Source: Mycolicibacterium pulveris
GTDB lineage: Bacteria; Actinomycetota; Actinomycetes; Mycobacteriales; Mycobacteriaceae
DNA: 64,000 nucleotides
Assembly (NCBI RefSeq): GCF_010725725.1
Contig: NZ_AP022599.1
Coordinates: forward strand, 5,394,001-5,458,000
Direction of reading: 5' to 3'
This document shows positions 56,416 to 63,452 of this stretch, piece after piece; position 1 is the stretch's first letter; the number at the start of each line of letters is the position of its first letter. Made by a program: the position numbers and the translations under genes. Below the pieces are notes generated by a model. The model saw only the letters and a list, made by a program, of their open reading frames with translations. It did not search any database and was not told the origin of the DNA.

Positions 56416-56709
56416 TCAGGTAGCGCTGTCTAGGACACCCTTAGGCAGCCCCAAACTGGCGACTAGCTTCGCCAACACCAACGACTGTTGCCGCGCCTCG
56501 ACCGCCGCCGGGTGCACACGCGGGCCCTGATTTGAGTCGATAATTGCGCCGGTTTCGGCGACTTTGCGCCGCAATTCCGCGATTAGATCACGTGCCCTAC
56601 AGGCCTCCTCAAGCAGCGCCAGTTCGGGCGGGTCGAGGTCGAAATCGGCGGTCACGGCGTCCCACAGACGTCGCCCGGCGGTGGCCAGGCCGCGCGGTCT
56701 ACTGGTCAT
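56416..56709 (-). CDS. Phage terminase small subunit, P27-type
   Basis: The 97-residue product shows the P27-like TerS pattern: GRRLWDAVTADFDLDPPELA, LLEEACRARDLIAELR, and VHPAAVEARQQSLVLAKLVA followed by SLGLP. TerS recognises the phage packaging site and recruits the large terminase motor. No large terminase gene is present in the element. A lone TerS is a hallmark of satellites that redirect a helper phage packaging motor to their own DNA. GAGAGGA precedes ATG 56709. Confidence 0.82.
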   Translation of the reverse strand: MTSRPRGLATAGRRLWDAVTADFDLDPPELALLEEACRARDLIAELRRKVAETGAIIDSNQGPRVHPAAVEARQQSLVLAKLVASLGLPKGVLDSAT

Positions 56710-56790
56710 AGTGTCCTCTCAAGCGCCCGAATTCTCTGAATCCTCGGGGATAGAAATTCGCCTATGCCGTCGAGGTGCGGCGTGGCGGGA

Positions 56791-56808
56791 CTGGGGGGTA
56801 TCCCCCAG
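56791..56808. terminator. Short GC hairpin in the gap upstream of the small terminase gene
   Basis: CTGGGGG-GTAT-CCCCCAG forms a perfect 7-bp stem with a tetraloop within the 262-nt non-coding gap (56710-56971). It could end transcription from the upstream genes or structure the leader of the small terminase gene. It is short and lacks a U-tract. Confidence 0.35.
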
Positions 56809-56971
56809 GGTGTTGCCTGGTGTCTTGCTGTGGGTGTGCCTGCGCAGCGGGCCCGACGCCTCCGGGTTGGTGTGCCGGGCCCGCTGGCGGCGCGGCGAGG
56901 CGGCTCTCCAGCGGGGAGAAAGGAAAAACCCGGCTGGTCGTGCCTGCCTTGCCGCTGCTTCATCGGGCGTG

Positions 56972-57724
56972 TCAGATCGCTACGTGGCCGATGCCGTGCT
57001 GGTTTTGGCGGCGGCGTTCGCCGGCGGCCTGGTGCTCGGCAACGATCGGCGCGGCAGCTTCGGCCGCCTCGGCGGCGCTTGGGTACCAGAGTTGGCCGCC
57101 GCGCTTGAGCCCGGTGATGAGCGTGTCGAGGACGTTGTCGCCGTGCAGATTGCGCACCTTGCGGGGCTCGCGCCAACGGGTGCAGTCGACGCCGTGCGGG
57201 CGCGGGTCGATCTCGGGCGGGGTGAGGTACACGTCGCGGAATTGGTACAGCTCGTTGAGCTGGCTGCCGGTGAGTTCTTTGTCGGCGACTAGGCGGGCGG
57301 CATCGGTTTTGCCTTCGCGGATCAGTGTGTCGAGGCGGGCGTCGCCGAGTTCGGCGATGCGTTCGAGCTTGCTGATGCAGTCGTCGGCGACCTCGGCCAG
57401 GGCAGCGTGGATTTCGTTGCGGCAGTCGAGGATCGCATCGAGCGCGTTGGCGGCGGCGGTGAGGCGGGCTTGTGCCCATGCGTCGCGGACGCGGCCGTGT
57501 GCGAGTTGGCGTAGTGCGAGCTGGTCGAGCTGATCGAGGCTGGCACCGTCGAGGACTGCGTCGTGCAGTGTGTGCGGCGATGGGTCAGGCACCGGGTTGG
57601 CTTCGATACGGTCGAGCAGTTCGACGGCTCGGGCGACGGGCTTAGGGAGGTCGACGTCGTGCTCGGCGAACTTTTTGAGGGCGGCGCGCAGCCGGTAGGG
57701 TGCGCCTTCGCGGCGGTTCCACAT
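56972..57724 (-). CDS. Helical element-encoded protein, unknown
   Basis: ATG 57724 with GGAGA 7 nt upstream gives 250 residues. The body is strongly helical and charged (RLRAALKKFAEHDVDLPKPV, LDQLDQLALRQLAHGRVRDA, CISKLERIAELGDARLDTLI), followed by TPPEIDPRPHGVDCTRWREP and LWYPSAAEAAEAAAPIVAEH. No catalytic motif is recognised. Phage-type gene spacing suggests an early or replication-associated satellite protein. Confidence 0.7.
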   Translation of the reverse strand: MWNRREGAPYRLRAALKKFAEHDVDLPKPVARAVELLDRIEANPVPDPSPHTLHDAVLDGASLDQLDQLALRQLAHGRVRDAWAQARLTAAANALDAILDCRNEIHAALAEVADDCISKLERIAELGDARLDTLIREGKTDAARLVADKELTGSQLNELYQFRDVYLTPPEIDPRPHGVDCTRWREPRKVRNLHGDNVLDTLITGLKRGGQLWYPSAAEAAEAAAPIVAEHQAAGERRRQNQHGIGHVAI

Positions 57725-57738
57725 ATGGTTGTCTCCGT

Positions 57739-57969
57739 TTACTTTTGGCGGTTGGCGGGGTTGCCGTATTCGCGTAGCGCGGCGGCTGCGGATTCCTTGG
57801 TGGCTCGGCCTCGGCGGTCTGCGCCTCGGGCGCGGCGCAGCGCTGCGGCGGCGCGGGCTTTCGGGTCTGTCGGTTCGGGCGGCGGGCGTAGCCGCGCGAG
57901 CAGCGTGTCGACGTCTTGTTCGCTCATGTCGGCGATCTGCTGCTCGACTTCGGGCGGTAGTTGTGTCAT
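57739..57969 (-). CDS. Small charged element-encoded protein
   Basis: The product has 76 residues starting MTQLPPEVEQQIADMSEQDV, rich in Arg and Ala (ARAAAALRRARGADRRGRAT). GGAGATTGACGC precedes ATG 57969, which overlaps the stop of the HTH gene (ATGA). It may be a DNA-binding accessory protein given its basic centre; the function is unknown. Confidence 0.65.
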   Translation of the reverse strand: MTQLPPEVEQQIADMSEQDVDTLLARLRPPPEPTDPKARAAAALRRARGADRRGRATKESAAAALREYGNPANRQK

Positions 57970-58373
57970 GCGTCAATCTCCTTGTGGTTCCTCATGGCTT
58001 GGATCGTTGCGGCTGGGAACATCCAGCGGCCGTGGATTTTTTGGCCGCCGAGCGCCTGGGCGCGGCGCTGCACCGTGCGGTGGTCGACGTCGAGCAGTTC
58101 TGCGGCGCGGCCGGTGGTGATCCAGTCATGCTGCAAGTCTTGCAGGCGGCCACCCGAAACCTGTCGTGTAGGCGACTCGACATGTGTTGTGCGGTGGACC
58201 GTTTCGAGGCGGCGCAGCAGCGCAATTACGGGTTGCGGTACTGGGCGGCCCGCTGCTGCGTGGCCGCGCCGGTAGGCGTCGACGGCGTGCAGGGCGGCGC
58301 GGACTTCGTCGCGGGTCAACCCGACGGCGACGGCGGCGGCCTGGTCCTCGCGGTCGGCGGCTGGGCGGGTCAT
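57966..58373 (-). CDS. Helix-turn-helix protein of the element
   Basis: The 135-residue product has a C-terminal winged-helix/MerR-like segment WITTGRAAELLDVDHRTVQRR-type (read as TTGRAAELLDVDHRTVQR then GGQKIHGRWMFP), typical of small phage DNA-binding proteins. The N-terminus (LTRDEVRAALHAVDAYRRGH) is helical. It overlaps both neighbours by 4 nt. It could regulate the element or act in replication initiation. Confidence 0.72.
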   Translation of the reverse strand: MTRPAADREDQAAAVAVGLTRDEVRAALHAVDAYRRGHAAAGRPVPQPVIALLRRLETVHRTTHVESPTRQVSGGRLQDLQHDWITTGRAAELLDVDHRTVQRRAQALGGQKIHGRWMFPAATIQAMRNHKEIDA

Positions 58374-58678
58374 GTCGCGTTCCTCGACGTCGTCGGCCGG
58401 TCCTCGCCGTCGCCGACGGCGGCGAGCTGCTTGACGTAGCGGCGCGGGTAAAAGCTCTCGCGGCGCTTGCCGTAGGCGATGGTGCAGCGCGGGCCGCCGC
58501 CACCGGCGCGGACTTTCGCGGCGGTCGTGTCGTCGACGGGCTGTGGGTCGAATAGTTTGAGTTCTTGGCCGCGCCAGACACGCCCGAGTCCGTCGATGCG
58601 GTCGACGCTGCGCACGCGGCGGCCATCGGCGCTGACTTGGTGGTGGGGGTATCCGTCGATCGGCAGCCAGTCGGTCAC
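58370..58678 (-). CDS. NUMOD4-type motif protein without nuclease domain
   Basis: GTG 58678 gives 102 residues. WLPIDGYPHHQVSADGRRVRS is the NUMOD4 pattern (W-x-x-I-x-GY-x-x-x-VS-x-x-GRVRS) normally found beside HNH domains in phage homing endonucleases; I give it here in two parts, WLPIDGYPHHQVS and ADGRRVRSVDR. No HNH motif follows; the rest contains CTIAYGKRRESFYPRRYVKQ. It may be a trimmed DNA-binding remnant or a partner of another protein. It overlaps both neighbours. Confidence 0.7.
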   Translation of the reverse strand: MTDWLPIDGYPHHQVSADGRRVRSVDRIDGLGRVWRGQELKLFDPQPVDDTTAAKVRAGGGGPRCTIAYGKRRESFYPRRYVKQLAAVGDGEDRPTTSRNAT

Positions 58679-58875
58679 GATGCGCCTCCGCGTGGCATGA
58701 GTGCGGCGACGCCGACGGTGGCGAGGCCGCGGCGGGCGACGGCCGCCGGGTCGGCGAGGCGGGCGAGCTGCTCGACCTCGGGGTCGTAGTTGTCGTCGGC
58801 CGCCGGGCCGCCGGTTGTAGATGGAGATGTCATCGACTTCTGTGCCCGGCGGCGGCCGCCGGTGGAGGTGGTCAT
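58675..58875 (-). CDS. Very small element-encoded protein
   Basis: The product has 66 residues starting at ATG 58875 with GAAGGA 10 nt upstream. It contains an acidic helical centre (DDNYDPEVEQLARLADPAAV) and a GTGA overlap with the next gene. It is the first gene after the iteron-like region. No family is recognised. Confidence 0.55.
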   Translation of the reverse strand: MTTSTGGRRRAQKSMTSPSTTGGPAADDNYDPEVEQLARLADPAAVARRGLATVGVAALMPRGGAS

Positions 58876-59016
58876 GGCTGGGGTTCCTTCGCTTTCTTTT
58901 CGCTAGCTGATTGGTGCCGTCGGGGAAGGGGGGTTTTGGCCTCCGATTCGACGCCGTCGGTGTTTGCTGGCGGGCTGTTGAGTGAAGCAGCAGCCGGGGC
59001 CGCAGGGTGACGGCTT

Positions 59017-59162
59017 CCCAGTCGTGCCCAGTCGTGCCCTCAGTCGGGCCCACACACATGGGAGGGCACGAGTGGCACGACTGGACTGACCAGGCAGTAT
59101 GTACTTAGATTTTGAGTCAAGAGCCCAGTCGTGCCCTGTGTGAGCGTCTGGGCCCGACTGAG
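59017..59162. other. Iteron-like symmetrical repeat cluster, candidate replication origin
   Basis: CCCAGTCGTGCC occurs at 59017-59028, 59027-59038 and 59124-59135, and its complement GGCACGACTGG at 59074-59084. A 14-bp exact inverted pair (CTCAGTCGGGCCCA at 59039-59052 and its complement at 59149-59162) encloses an A+T-rich core (59093-59122, including TATGTACTTAGATTTTGA). The cluster lies immediately downstream of the AAA ATPase gene, in the only sizeable non-coding gap (58876-59198) of the element. Iterons plus an A+T-rich core suggest a replication origin; a regulatory site is the alternative. Confidence 0.6.
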
Positions 59163-59198
59163 GGACCGACTGGATTGCTGGCCTGCGCCCGGCGGCTG

Positions 59199-60581
59199 TC
59201 ATTGGGCGGCCTTCCGTAGCGACCAGAATGTGCGCGACGGCACTTCGCGGGTGCGTTCGATGTGCACGCCGATCCGGTGCCCGGCGGTCCGCAACATCTT
59301 CGCGCTGAATCCGAGTTCGGCGGCCGCCGCCAGCACGTCCTCGCGTGGTACGCGCCCGGTGGCCGCTAGGTAGCCCTTGAGCCATTTCTTGCACTCGTCG
59401 GTGCCTGAGCGGGTGTGGCTGCTGCGTTCGGCGATCAGCAGCTCGCGCACGGTCGTTTCGGTGGGGCCGATCAGTTCGAAGCGGGCTACGTCGTCGGTGT
59501 TGCCGTCGTCGAGTTTCACGCGGTGGCTGCCGATCCGGTAGGCGAGCGACAGGTCTTCGAATCCGGCCGAGTTTTTCGCTTGCGACATGACGCGGGTGCC
59601 GTCGTCGGCTTCACGATCAATTGCGAATCCGAATACGCAGCGCGCTAATTCTCCGAATGCTGACGATCCGGTGATGGATGCGACAACGTCGCCTGTCGGT
59701 GCTTTTGTCATGTGGCAGATGCCTACGACGGTGCCGTCGATCGCTTCGGCGATGCGTACCCAGGGGTCGAGGTAGTCGCGTACTTCGTTGTTGCGGTTTA
59801 TGTCTGCGTCGCCGGTGATGGTGCCCATCAGCGGGTCGAGGAACACCGCGCGAATGTTTTTGGCGGTGAACATTTTGGCGAGGGCGGCCTCGTCGGTGAT
59901 TGAGCGGATGCGTGCGGGGTCGCCGTTGCGTTCGATGAAGTAGACGCGGTCCATGTCTGCACCGGCGGCTTTGAGTGACGGCGCGACGGTGTAGTGCCAT
60001 GCTTCCTCAGTGGCGATGTAGGCGACGTTGACGGGTTGGCCTTCCCAGCAGCCCGGCAGGGTGCCTTGCGTCCATCCTGCGGCGAACCAGCGGGCTGCAG
60101 TGGACTTCCCGGCGGCCGGTCTGCCGCCGAACAGGGTGATTGCGGCTTTGAGGATGCGGCCCCGGCCGTCGTATTCCCACACCCAGTCTGCTTTCCGCGT
60201 GTGGACGGTGGAGGCCTTCACGAGCCGCATTTCTGCGGTCGACTCGGCCGCCAGTTCGAGTCCGGCGGTGACTGCGGCTTGCGCGGCCGGGTTGGCGTTG
60301 TACAGGTCGAGCGGATGCTGGCGGGTGTTGCGCCCGGTGAGCGCGTCGACGGCTTCGTGTTGGGTCATGTGATCCTCGCTGGATGGTGCTGGGACACCGG
60401 GGCCGCCCGTGTGCCAGTGATCGAAGCACGGGTAGGCGATGTGTTGCCCGTGGTCGATGTGGTCGTTGATGTAGTCGATCCAGTCGGCGCGGTCGGCCTG
60501 GTACGCCGCGATTTCGTCAGCGGTTGCTGCCTCGGCGGCGCAGAGGAGCCGTGTCGCGGGGTGTCCGGTATGGTCTGTCAT
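59199..60581 (-). CDS. AAA/RecA-fold ATPase (RepA-like) of the element
   Basis: The 460-residue product starting at ATG 60581 has an N-terminal 110-residue region (DEIAAYQADRADWIDYINDH), then a RecA-fold ATPase with Walker A GGRPAAGKST, Walker B AVFLDPLMG and a sensor-like VVGICHMTK, and a C-terminal winged-helix-like part (GRVPREDVLAAAAELGFSAK). This is the layout of RepA/hexameric helicase-type proteins of phages and plasmids. A second start at ATG 60368 has a better Shine-Dalgarno (GAGGATC), so a shorter product may also be made. The iteron-like cluster follows directly. Confidence 0.78.
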   Translation of the reverse strand: MTDHTGHPATRLLCAAEAATADEIAAYQADRADWIDYINDHIDHGQHIAYPCFDHWHTGGPGVPAPSSEDHMTQHEAVDALTGRNTRQHPLDLYNANPAAQAAVTAGLELAAESTAEMRLVKASTVHTRKADWVWEYDGRGRILKAAITLFGGRPAAGKSTAARWFAAGWTQGTLPGCWEGQPVNVAYIATEEAWHYTVAPSLKAAGADMDRVYFIERNGDPARIRSITDEAALAKMFTAKNIRAVFLDPLMGTITGDADINRNNEVRDYLDPWVRIAEAIDGTVVGICHMTKAPTGDVVASITGSSAFGELARCVFGFAIDREADDGTRVMSQAKNSAGFEDLSLAYRIGSHRVKLDDGNTDDVARFELIGPTETTVRELLIAERSSHTRSGTDECKKWLKGYLAATGRVPREDVLAAAAELGFSAKMLRTAGHRIGVHIERTREVPSRTFWSLRKAAQ

Positions 60582-60633
60582 GCGTAGGCATTCCGATCTC
60601 CTGGTGTGGGGAGGGGTTTGCTTTTTATGGGTG

Positions 60634-60672
60634 GATCGCCGCCGGGCCCTGGTGTTGTGCCCGGCGGCGATC
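60634..60672 (-). terminator. Perfect 14-bp hairpin between excisionase and ATPase genes
   Basis: GATCGCCGCCGGGC (60634-60647) and its complement (60659-60672) enclose an 11-nt loop. It lies 7 nt past the excisionase stop and would attenuate transcription into the ATPase gene. No U-tract follows. Confidence 0.6.
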
Positions 60673-60678
60673 GCCGTT

Positions 60679-60873
60679 TCAGGCTGCCGGGATGGGTTCA
60701 AGCAGCTGCTCGACGTCGGCGCGGCGCAGCCGGATTGAGCGGCCGTCGCGGACGCGGTAGGCGGTGATCCGGCCTTCGGCGATCCATAGCCGCACTGAGC
60801 GGTCGGTTACCTGTAGTTCGTCGGCGACCTGGGCTACGGTCATCCATTTGGGTTGAGTTTGCTTGCGGGACAT
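60679..60873 (-). CDS. Excisionase-type winged-helix DNA-binding protein
   Basis: ATG 60873 with AAGGGG 7 nt upstream gives 64 residues containing WMTVAQVADELQVTDRSVRL and WIAEGRITAYRVRDGRSIRL, the MerR-like/Xis helix-turn-helix of recombination directionality factors (excise family). In tyrosine-integrase elements it bends att DNA to favour excision. It is separated from integrase by about 300 nt containing a terminator hairpin, so the two are independently controlled. Confidence 0.85.
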   Translation of the reverse strand: MSRKQTQPKWMTVAQVADELQVTDRSVRLWIAEGRITAYRVRDGRSIRLRRADVEQLLEPIPAA

Positions 60874-61177
60874 CGGTTTTCCCCTTCTTGGGTTTGGGGT
60901 CGACCGGGCATAAAAATTGGGGCCGGTCGACACACGTGTTTCCTGGTGTGTCGCCCGGCCCCGATGAGCACACCGCCCCCGAACCCGGTGTCACCGCGAA
61001 CCGCGCCATATGTAGCTGTTGCGGCGCTGCTGGTCAAATGCTTGGCAGGTGTTTTCGCGTCCCTAGTCGGGGTGTCGCTAGGCGGCACGGCCTGCTGCTG
61101 AAAATGAAGTGTACTACATGTTTTCCGCGCACATGATTGTGAAACCTGTTGTGTATCAACACTTCGTGTAGGCAGGT
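60874..61177. other. 304-bp gap between excisionase and integrase genes
   Basis: It contains the intrinsic terminator at 60912-60962 and, nearer the integrase stop, an A+T-richer stretch (61095-61160, with TACTACATGTTTTCC and TTGTGTATCAACAC) that could hold the excisionase promoter on the minus strand. No coding region is credible. Confidence 0.55.
60912..60962 (-). terminator. Intrinsic terminator with U-tract between integrase and excisionase genes
   Basis: Arms of 16 nt (60919-60934 and 60947-60962) pair at 15 positions with a 12-nt loop; on the minus strand the stem is followed by AATTTTTA. This is a canonical Rho-independent terminator for transcription coming from integrase. It lies 46 nt upstream of the excisionase start, so it could also act as a leader attenuator. 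Confidence 0.75.
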
Positions 61178-62296
61178 CTACACGCCGGTGTTGACCAGCC
61201 TCGACAGCAGCTCGGCTATCTCCCGGTCGCGGCCCTGCGCGGCGTGCTGGTAGCGCATCGCCGCCGCCGGGGTTGAGTGCCCGAGCCGCGCCATCAGTTC
61301 GGCCAGCGTCGCACCCGTAGAGGCGGCCAGCACCGCCCCTGAGTGCCGCAAATCATGGAAACGTAGGTCGGGCCGCCCGGCGGCTTCACGCGCCGCATAG
61401 AACCGCCTGTAGAGCGACGCCGGGGCGAGGTGGCCGCCGTGCTGGGCGGGGAATAGCAGCGCGTCGCCACCGGGGCCGACATGGCGGTCCAGGTGCTCGA
61501 CGACGGCGGGCAACAGGTGCGGCGGCACATGCACATCGCGCACACCAGCATCGGACTTGGGAGTTGTCACCTTGAACTGGCCGCCGGTGCGTACCACGGC
61601 GCGCTCCACGCGTATCACTCCGGCGGCCGGGTCGACGTCTCGGCGGCGTAGCTCGGTCAGCTCACCGAAACGCAGCGCGCACCACGACGCGAGCAAAACC
61701 ATCACCCGATACTGGTCGGGCATCGCGTCGGTGAGCGCGGCCAGCTCGTCGAGCGTCGCGGGCCGAATCCGATGCACTCGTTTCGCTGAACCCGCGCCGC
61801 GAATCACGCACGGGTTAGCGGGGATTCGGCCGTCACCGGCTGCTGTGCCCATGATCGTCCGCAGAAGCCCGTAGGCGTGGGCGCGCAGCGTCGGCGTCTC
61901 GTCACCCATCGCCGAGTGCCAGCGGCGAACGTCGTCGGCGGTGATCGACGCCAGCGGCAGCGCGCCGAGCGGCGGGAGAATCTGCGTGTCGAGCAGCCGC
62001 CGGTAATGCTCGCGGGTGCGGTCCTTGAGTTGGCGGTGTTCGAGCCACCGCTCGGCGTACGCGGCGAGTGTGAGTTTGCGCCTGGGCGACGGCGTCCCGG
62101 CGGCCGCCGTGGGGGGCTCCCACACCTTGCGCACTATGTCGGCGTGCTGCAGTGCGAGCCAGGCGCGGGCGTCGCGCTTCGTCAGGAACAGGGTGGGGGC
62201 GCTGTGGCGGCGGCCGTCGGGGCCGTAGTAGCGGGCCCTGTAGCGGCCGCTGCGCTCCTTTTCGACCGAGCCAAACACACCAGGCTTGCGGGCCAC
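61178..62296 (-). CDS. Tyrosine site-specific integrase, phiRv2 (Rv2659c) type
   Basis: GTG 62296 with AGGAGG 7 nt upstream gives 372 residues. An N-terminal arm-binding domain (GRYRARYYGPDGRRHSAPT), a core-binding domain (LKDRTREHYRRLLDTQIL) and a catalytic domain are present with Arg209 (CALRFGEL), Lys247 (TTPKSDAG), His314 and Arg317 (HDLRH), His340 (RLGHST) and nucleophile Tyr349 (MRYQHA). Many stretches, such as RIRPATLDEL, FKVTTPKSDAGVRD and LRHSGAVLAASTGATLAELM, are those I recall from the phiRv2 integrase. It sits next to attR and probably recombines at tRNA-Val. Confidence 0.95.
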   Translation of the reverse strand: MARKPGVFGSVEKERSGRYRARYYGPDGRRHSAPTLFLTKRDARAWLALQHADIVRKVWEPPTAAAGTPSPRRKLTLAAYAERWLEHRQLKDRTREHYRRLLDTQILPPLGALPLASITADDVRRWHSAMGDETPTLRAHAYGLLRTIMGTAAGDGRIPANPCVIRGAGSAKRVHRIRPATLDELAALTDAMPDQYRVMVLLASWCALRFGELTELRRRDVDPAAGVIRVERAVVRTGGQFKVTTPKSDAGVRDVHVPPHLLPAVVEHLDRHVGPGGDALLFPAQHGGHLAPASLYRRFYAAREAAGRPDLRFHDLRHSGAVLAASTGATLAELMARLGHSTPAAAMRYQHAAQGRDREIAELLSRLVNTGV

Positions 62297-62309
62297 CGGG
62301 CGACCTCCT

Positions 62310-62328
62310 GCGGGCTATATGCGGGCTA
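62310..62328 (+). promoter_or_regulatory. Candidate integrase arm-type sites, right side, in the int promoter region
   Basis: GCGGGCTA at 62310-62317 and 62321-62328 repeats the 11-nt-spaced pair found at the left end. It lies 14 nt upstream of the integrase start, so integrase binding could repress its own gene. Confidence 0.6.
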
Positions 62329-62445
62329 TCAGAGCATACCGGCGTGCCGCTAGCTTCCGCTACGTTCCGGCTGTACTGTGTGGAGTTAGCGCAGGTCAAT
62401 GCCGATTTGCGCTGGTCAACAACGTGATATCAGCAAACTGATTGA

Positions 62446-62491
62446 ACTGGTTCAATCCCAGTATCGCGCACCACAGTTTGTGCAGGTCAAG
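62446..62491. repeat. attR, 46-bp direct repeat with tRNA-Val 3' fragment
   Basis: It repeats 52791-52836 with one mismatch and includes the T arm, acceptor 3' strand and CCA of tRNA-Val without the rest of the gene. Confidence 0.93.
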
Positions 62492-62584
62492 TTACGTTTC
62501 TAGAGTCGGCGTTATCACGAACGGCCCGCCTGGGATGGAGGGGCTTCGCTTCTCAGCCTGGCCAAGACGATAGCTAGGACGCCG

Positions 62585-63331
62585 CTAGCCGAGTGAATCC
62601 CAGAAATCCCTGAGCACCGCCGCGCCGCGGGCCGGATCCTCCACCATCCACCAGTGGCCCAGTCCGTCGAGCACTTCGGTGCGGGCTCCCGCTCGCTCCG
62701 CCGCCCGGCCCCGGTTTTCGGTCGAGCCAATGTAGGGGTCGTCGGTGGCCAGCAGCGAAAGGCCCGGTTTGGCCGCCGCGTTCTCCAGGTCACGGCCGGC
62801 CTCCGCCATAGCGGGTTGTGCAGCCGAGCGATACAGCTGCAGGATCGCCCGCCCCATCTCCGGACCCTGAGCCGGGGCGATCTTCATCGCGATGTCCAGC
62901 GGTATGCCGAACGTGGCCATCCGTTCGGCCCTGTCTTGGACGCTGCCGCCCAGCAGCTCGTCGACAAGCTTCTCCCCCTCGACCGGCGTCTGCCACACCC
63001 GAGCCAGGTCATGCCACACGTATTCGGGGTCGAACAACCCGACCACATCGCTTGCCCAGCTGCGCACCAGTTCCGGACGATGCATCACCACGTTCACCAC
63101 ATGCCCGCCGCCCCAGTCGTGCCCGACGAGGTCGACCGGCTCGCCGATGCCCTCCAACTCGTCTTCGAGCCAGTCGCGGTAGGCAAGGTAGGTCGCCGGG
63201 AACCCGGCGGGCAACGGCGCACCGAAGCCGGGTGGTGACAGGCACACCACGTCGTCGCGTCCCAGGGCATCGATCAGCGGGCCCCAGATCGCGTCGGTTT
63301 CTGGATTACCGTGCACCAGAACGACAGTCAT
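62585..63331 (-). CDS. Alpha/beta hydrolase (epoxide hydrolase/dehalogenase-like)
   Basis: ATG 63331 gives 248 residues. LVHGNPETDAIW is the oxyanion region, LVGHDWGGGH carries an Asp nucleophile, and GLGHWWMVEDP contains the catalytic His. An Asp nucleophile after HDW points to the epoxide hydrolase/haloalkane dehalogenase side of the family rather than to esterases. ATG 63340 is in frame but next to the only Shine-Dalgarno-like GAGG. It is chromosomal, just outside attR. Confidence 0.85.
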   Translation of the reverse strand: MTVVLVHGNPETDAIWGPLIDALGRDDVVCLSPPGFGAPLPAGFPATYLAYRDWLEDELEGIGEPVDLVGHDWGGGHVVNVVMHRPELVRSWASDVVGLFDPEYVWHDLARVWQTPVEGEKLVDELLGGSVQDRAERMATFGIPLDIAMKIAPAQGPEMGRAILQLYRSAAQPAMAEAGRDLENAAAKPGLSLLATDDPYIGSTENRGRAAERAGARTEVLDGLGHWWMVEDPARGAAVLRDFWDSLG

Positions 63332-63452
63332 GACCGCCATCCTCGCACGCGGCCGCCGCGTGAGGACGTGTTTGGCTGCGGCCCATCGCTGCGCCGCGAG
63401 GGGTGCTCACCGCGGCTTCGCTGCCGGACGGTCGCTCCAGAAAGCGCCGGGG

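Larger units (their letters stand above)
52791..62491. mobile_element. 9.7-kb phage-satellite-like integrative element with restriction-modification cargo
   Basis: The element is bounded by 46-bp direct repeats that include the 3' end of tRNA-Val. From left it holds a single-chain restriction-modification gene on the plus strand, then, all on the minus strand, an unknown 86-codon gene, a P27-type small terminase gene, a helical-protein gene, a run of four small overlapping genes, an iteron-like cluster, an AAA ATPase gene, an excisionase gene and an integrase gene at the right end. No large terminase, portal, head, tail, lysis or repressor gene is visible. This content fits a packaging-parasite satellite rather than a complete prophage. 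Part of it (integrase, site) is phiRv2-like. Confidence 0.85.

Noticed and set aside
58903..59394. 163-codon minus-strand open frame across the iteron-like cluster
   Set aside because: It partly overlaps the ATPase gene in another frame, and its apparent peptide repeats arise from the DNA repeats.
52791..62491. Complete prophage
   Set aside because: No large terminase, portal, capsid, tail, lysis or repressor gene is present within the att repeats.
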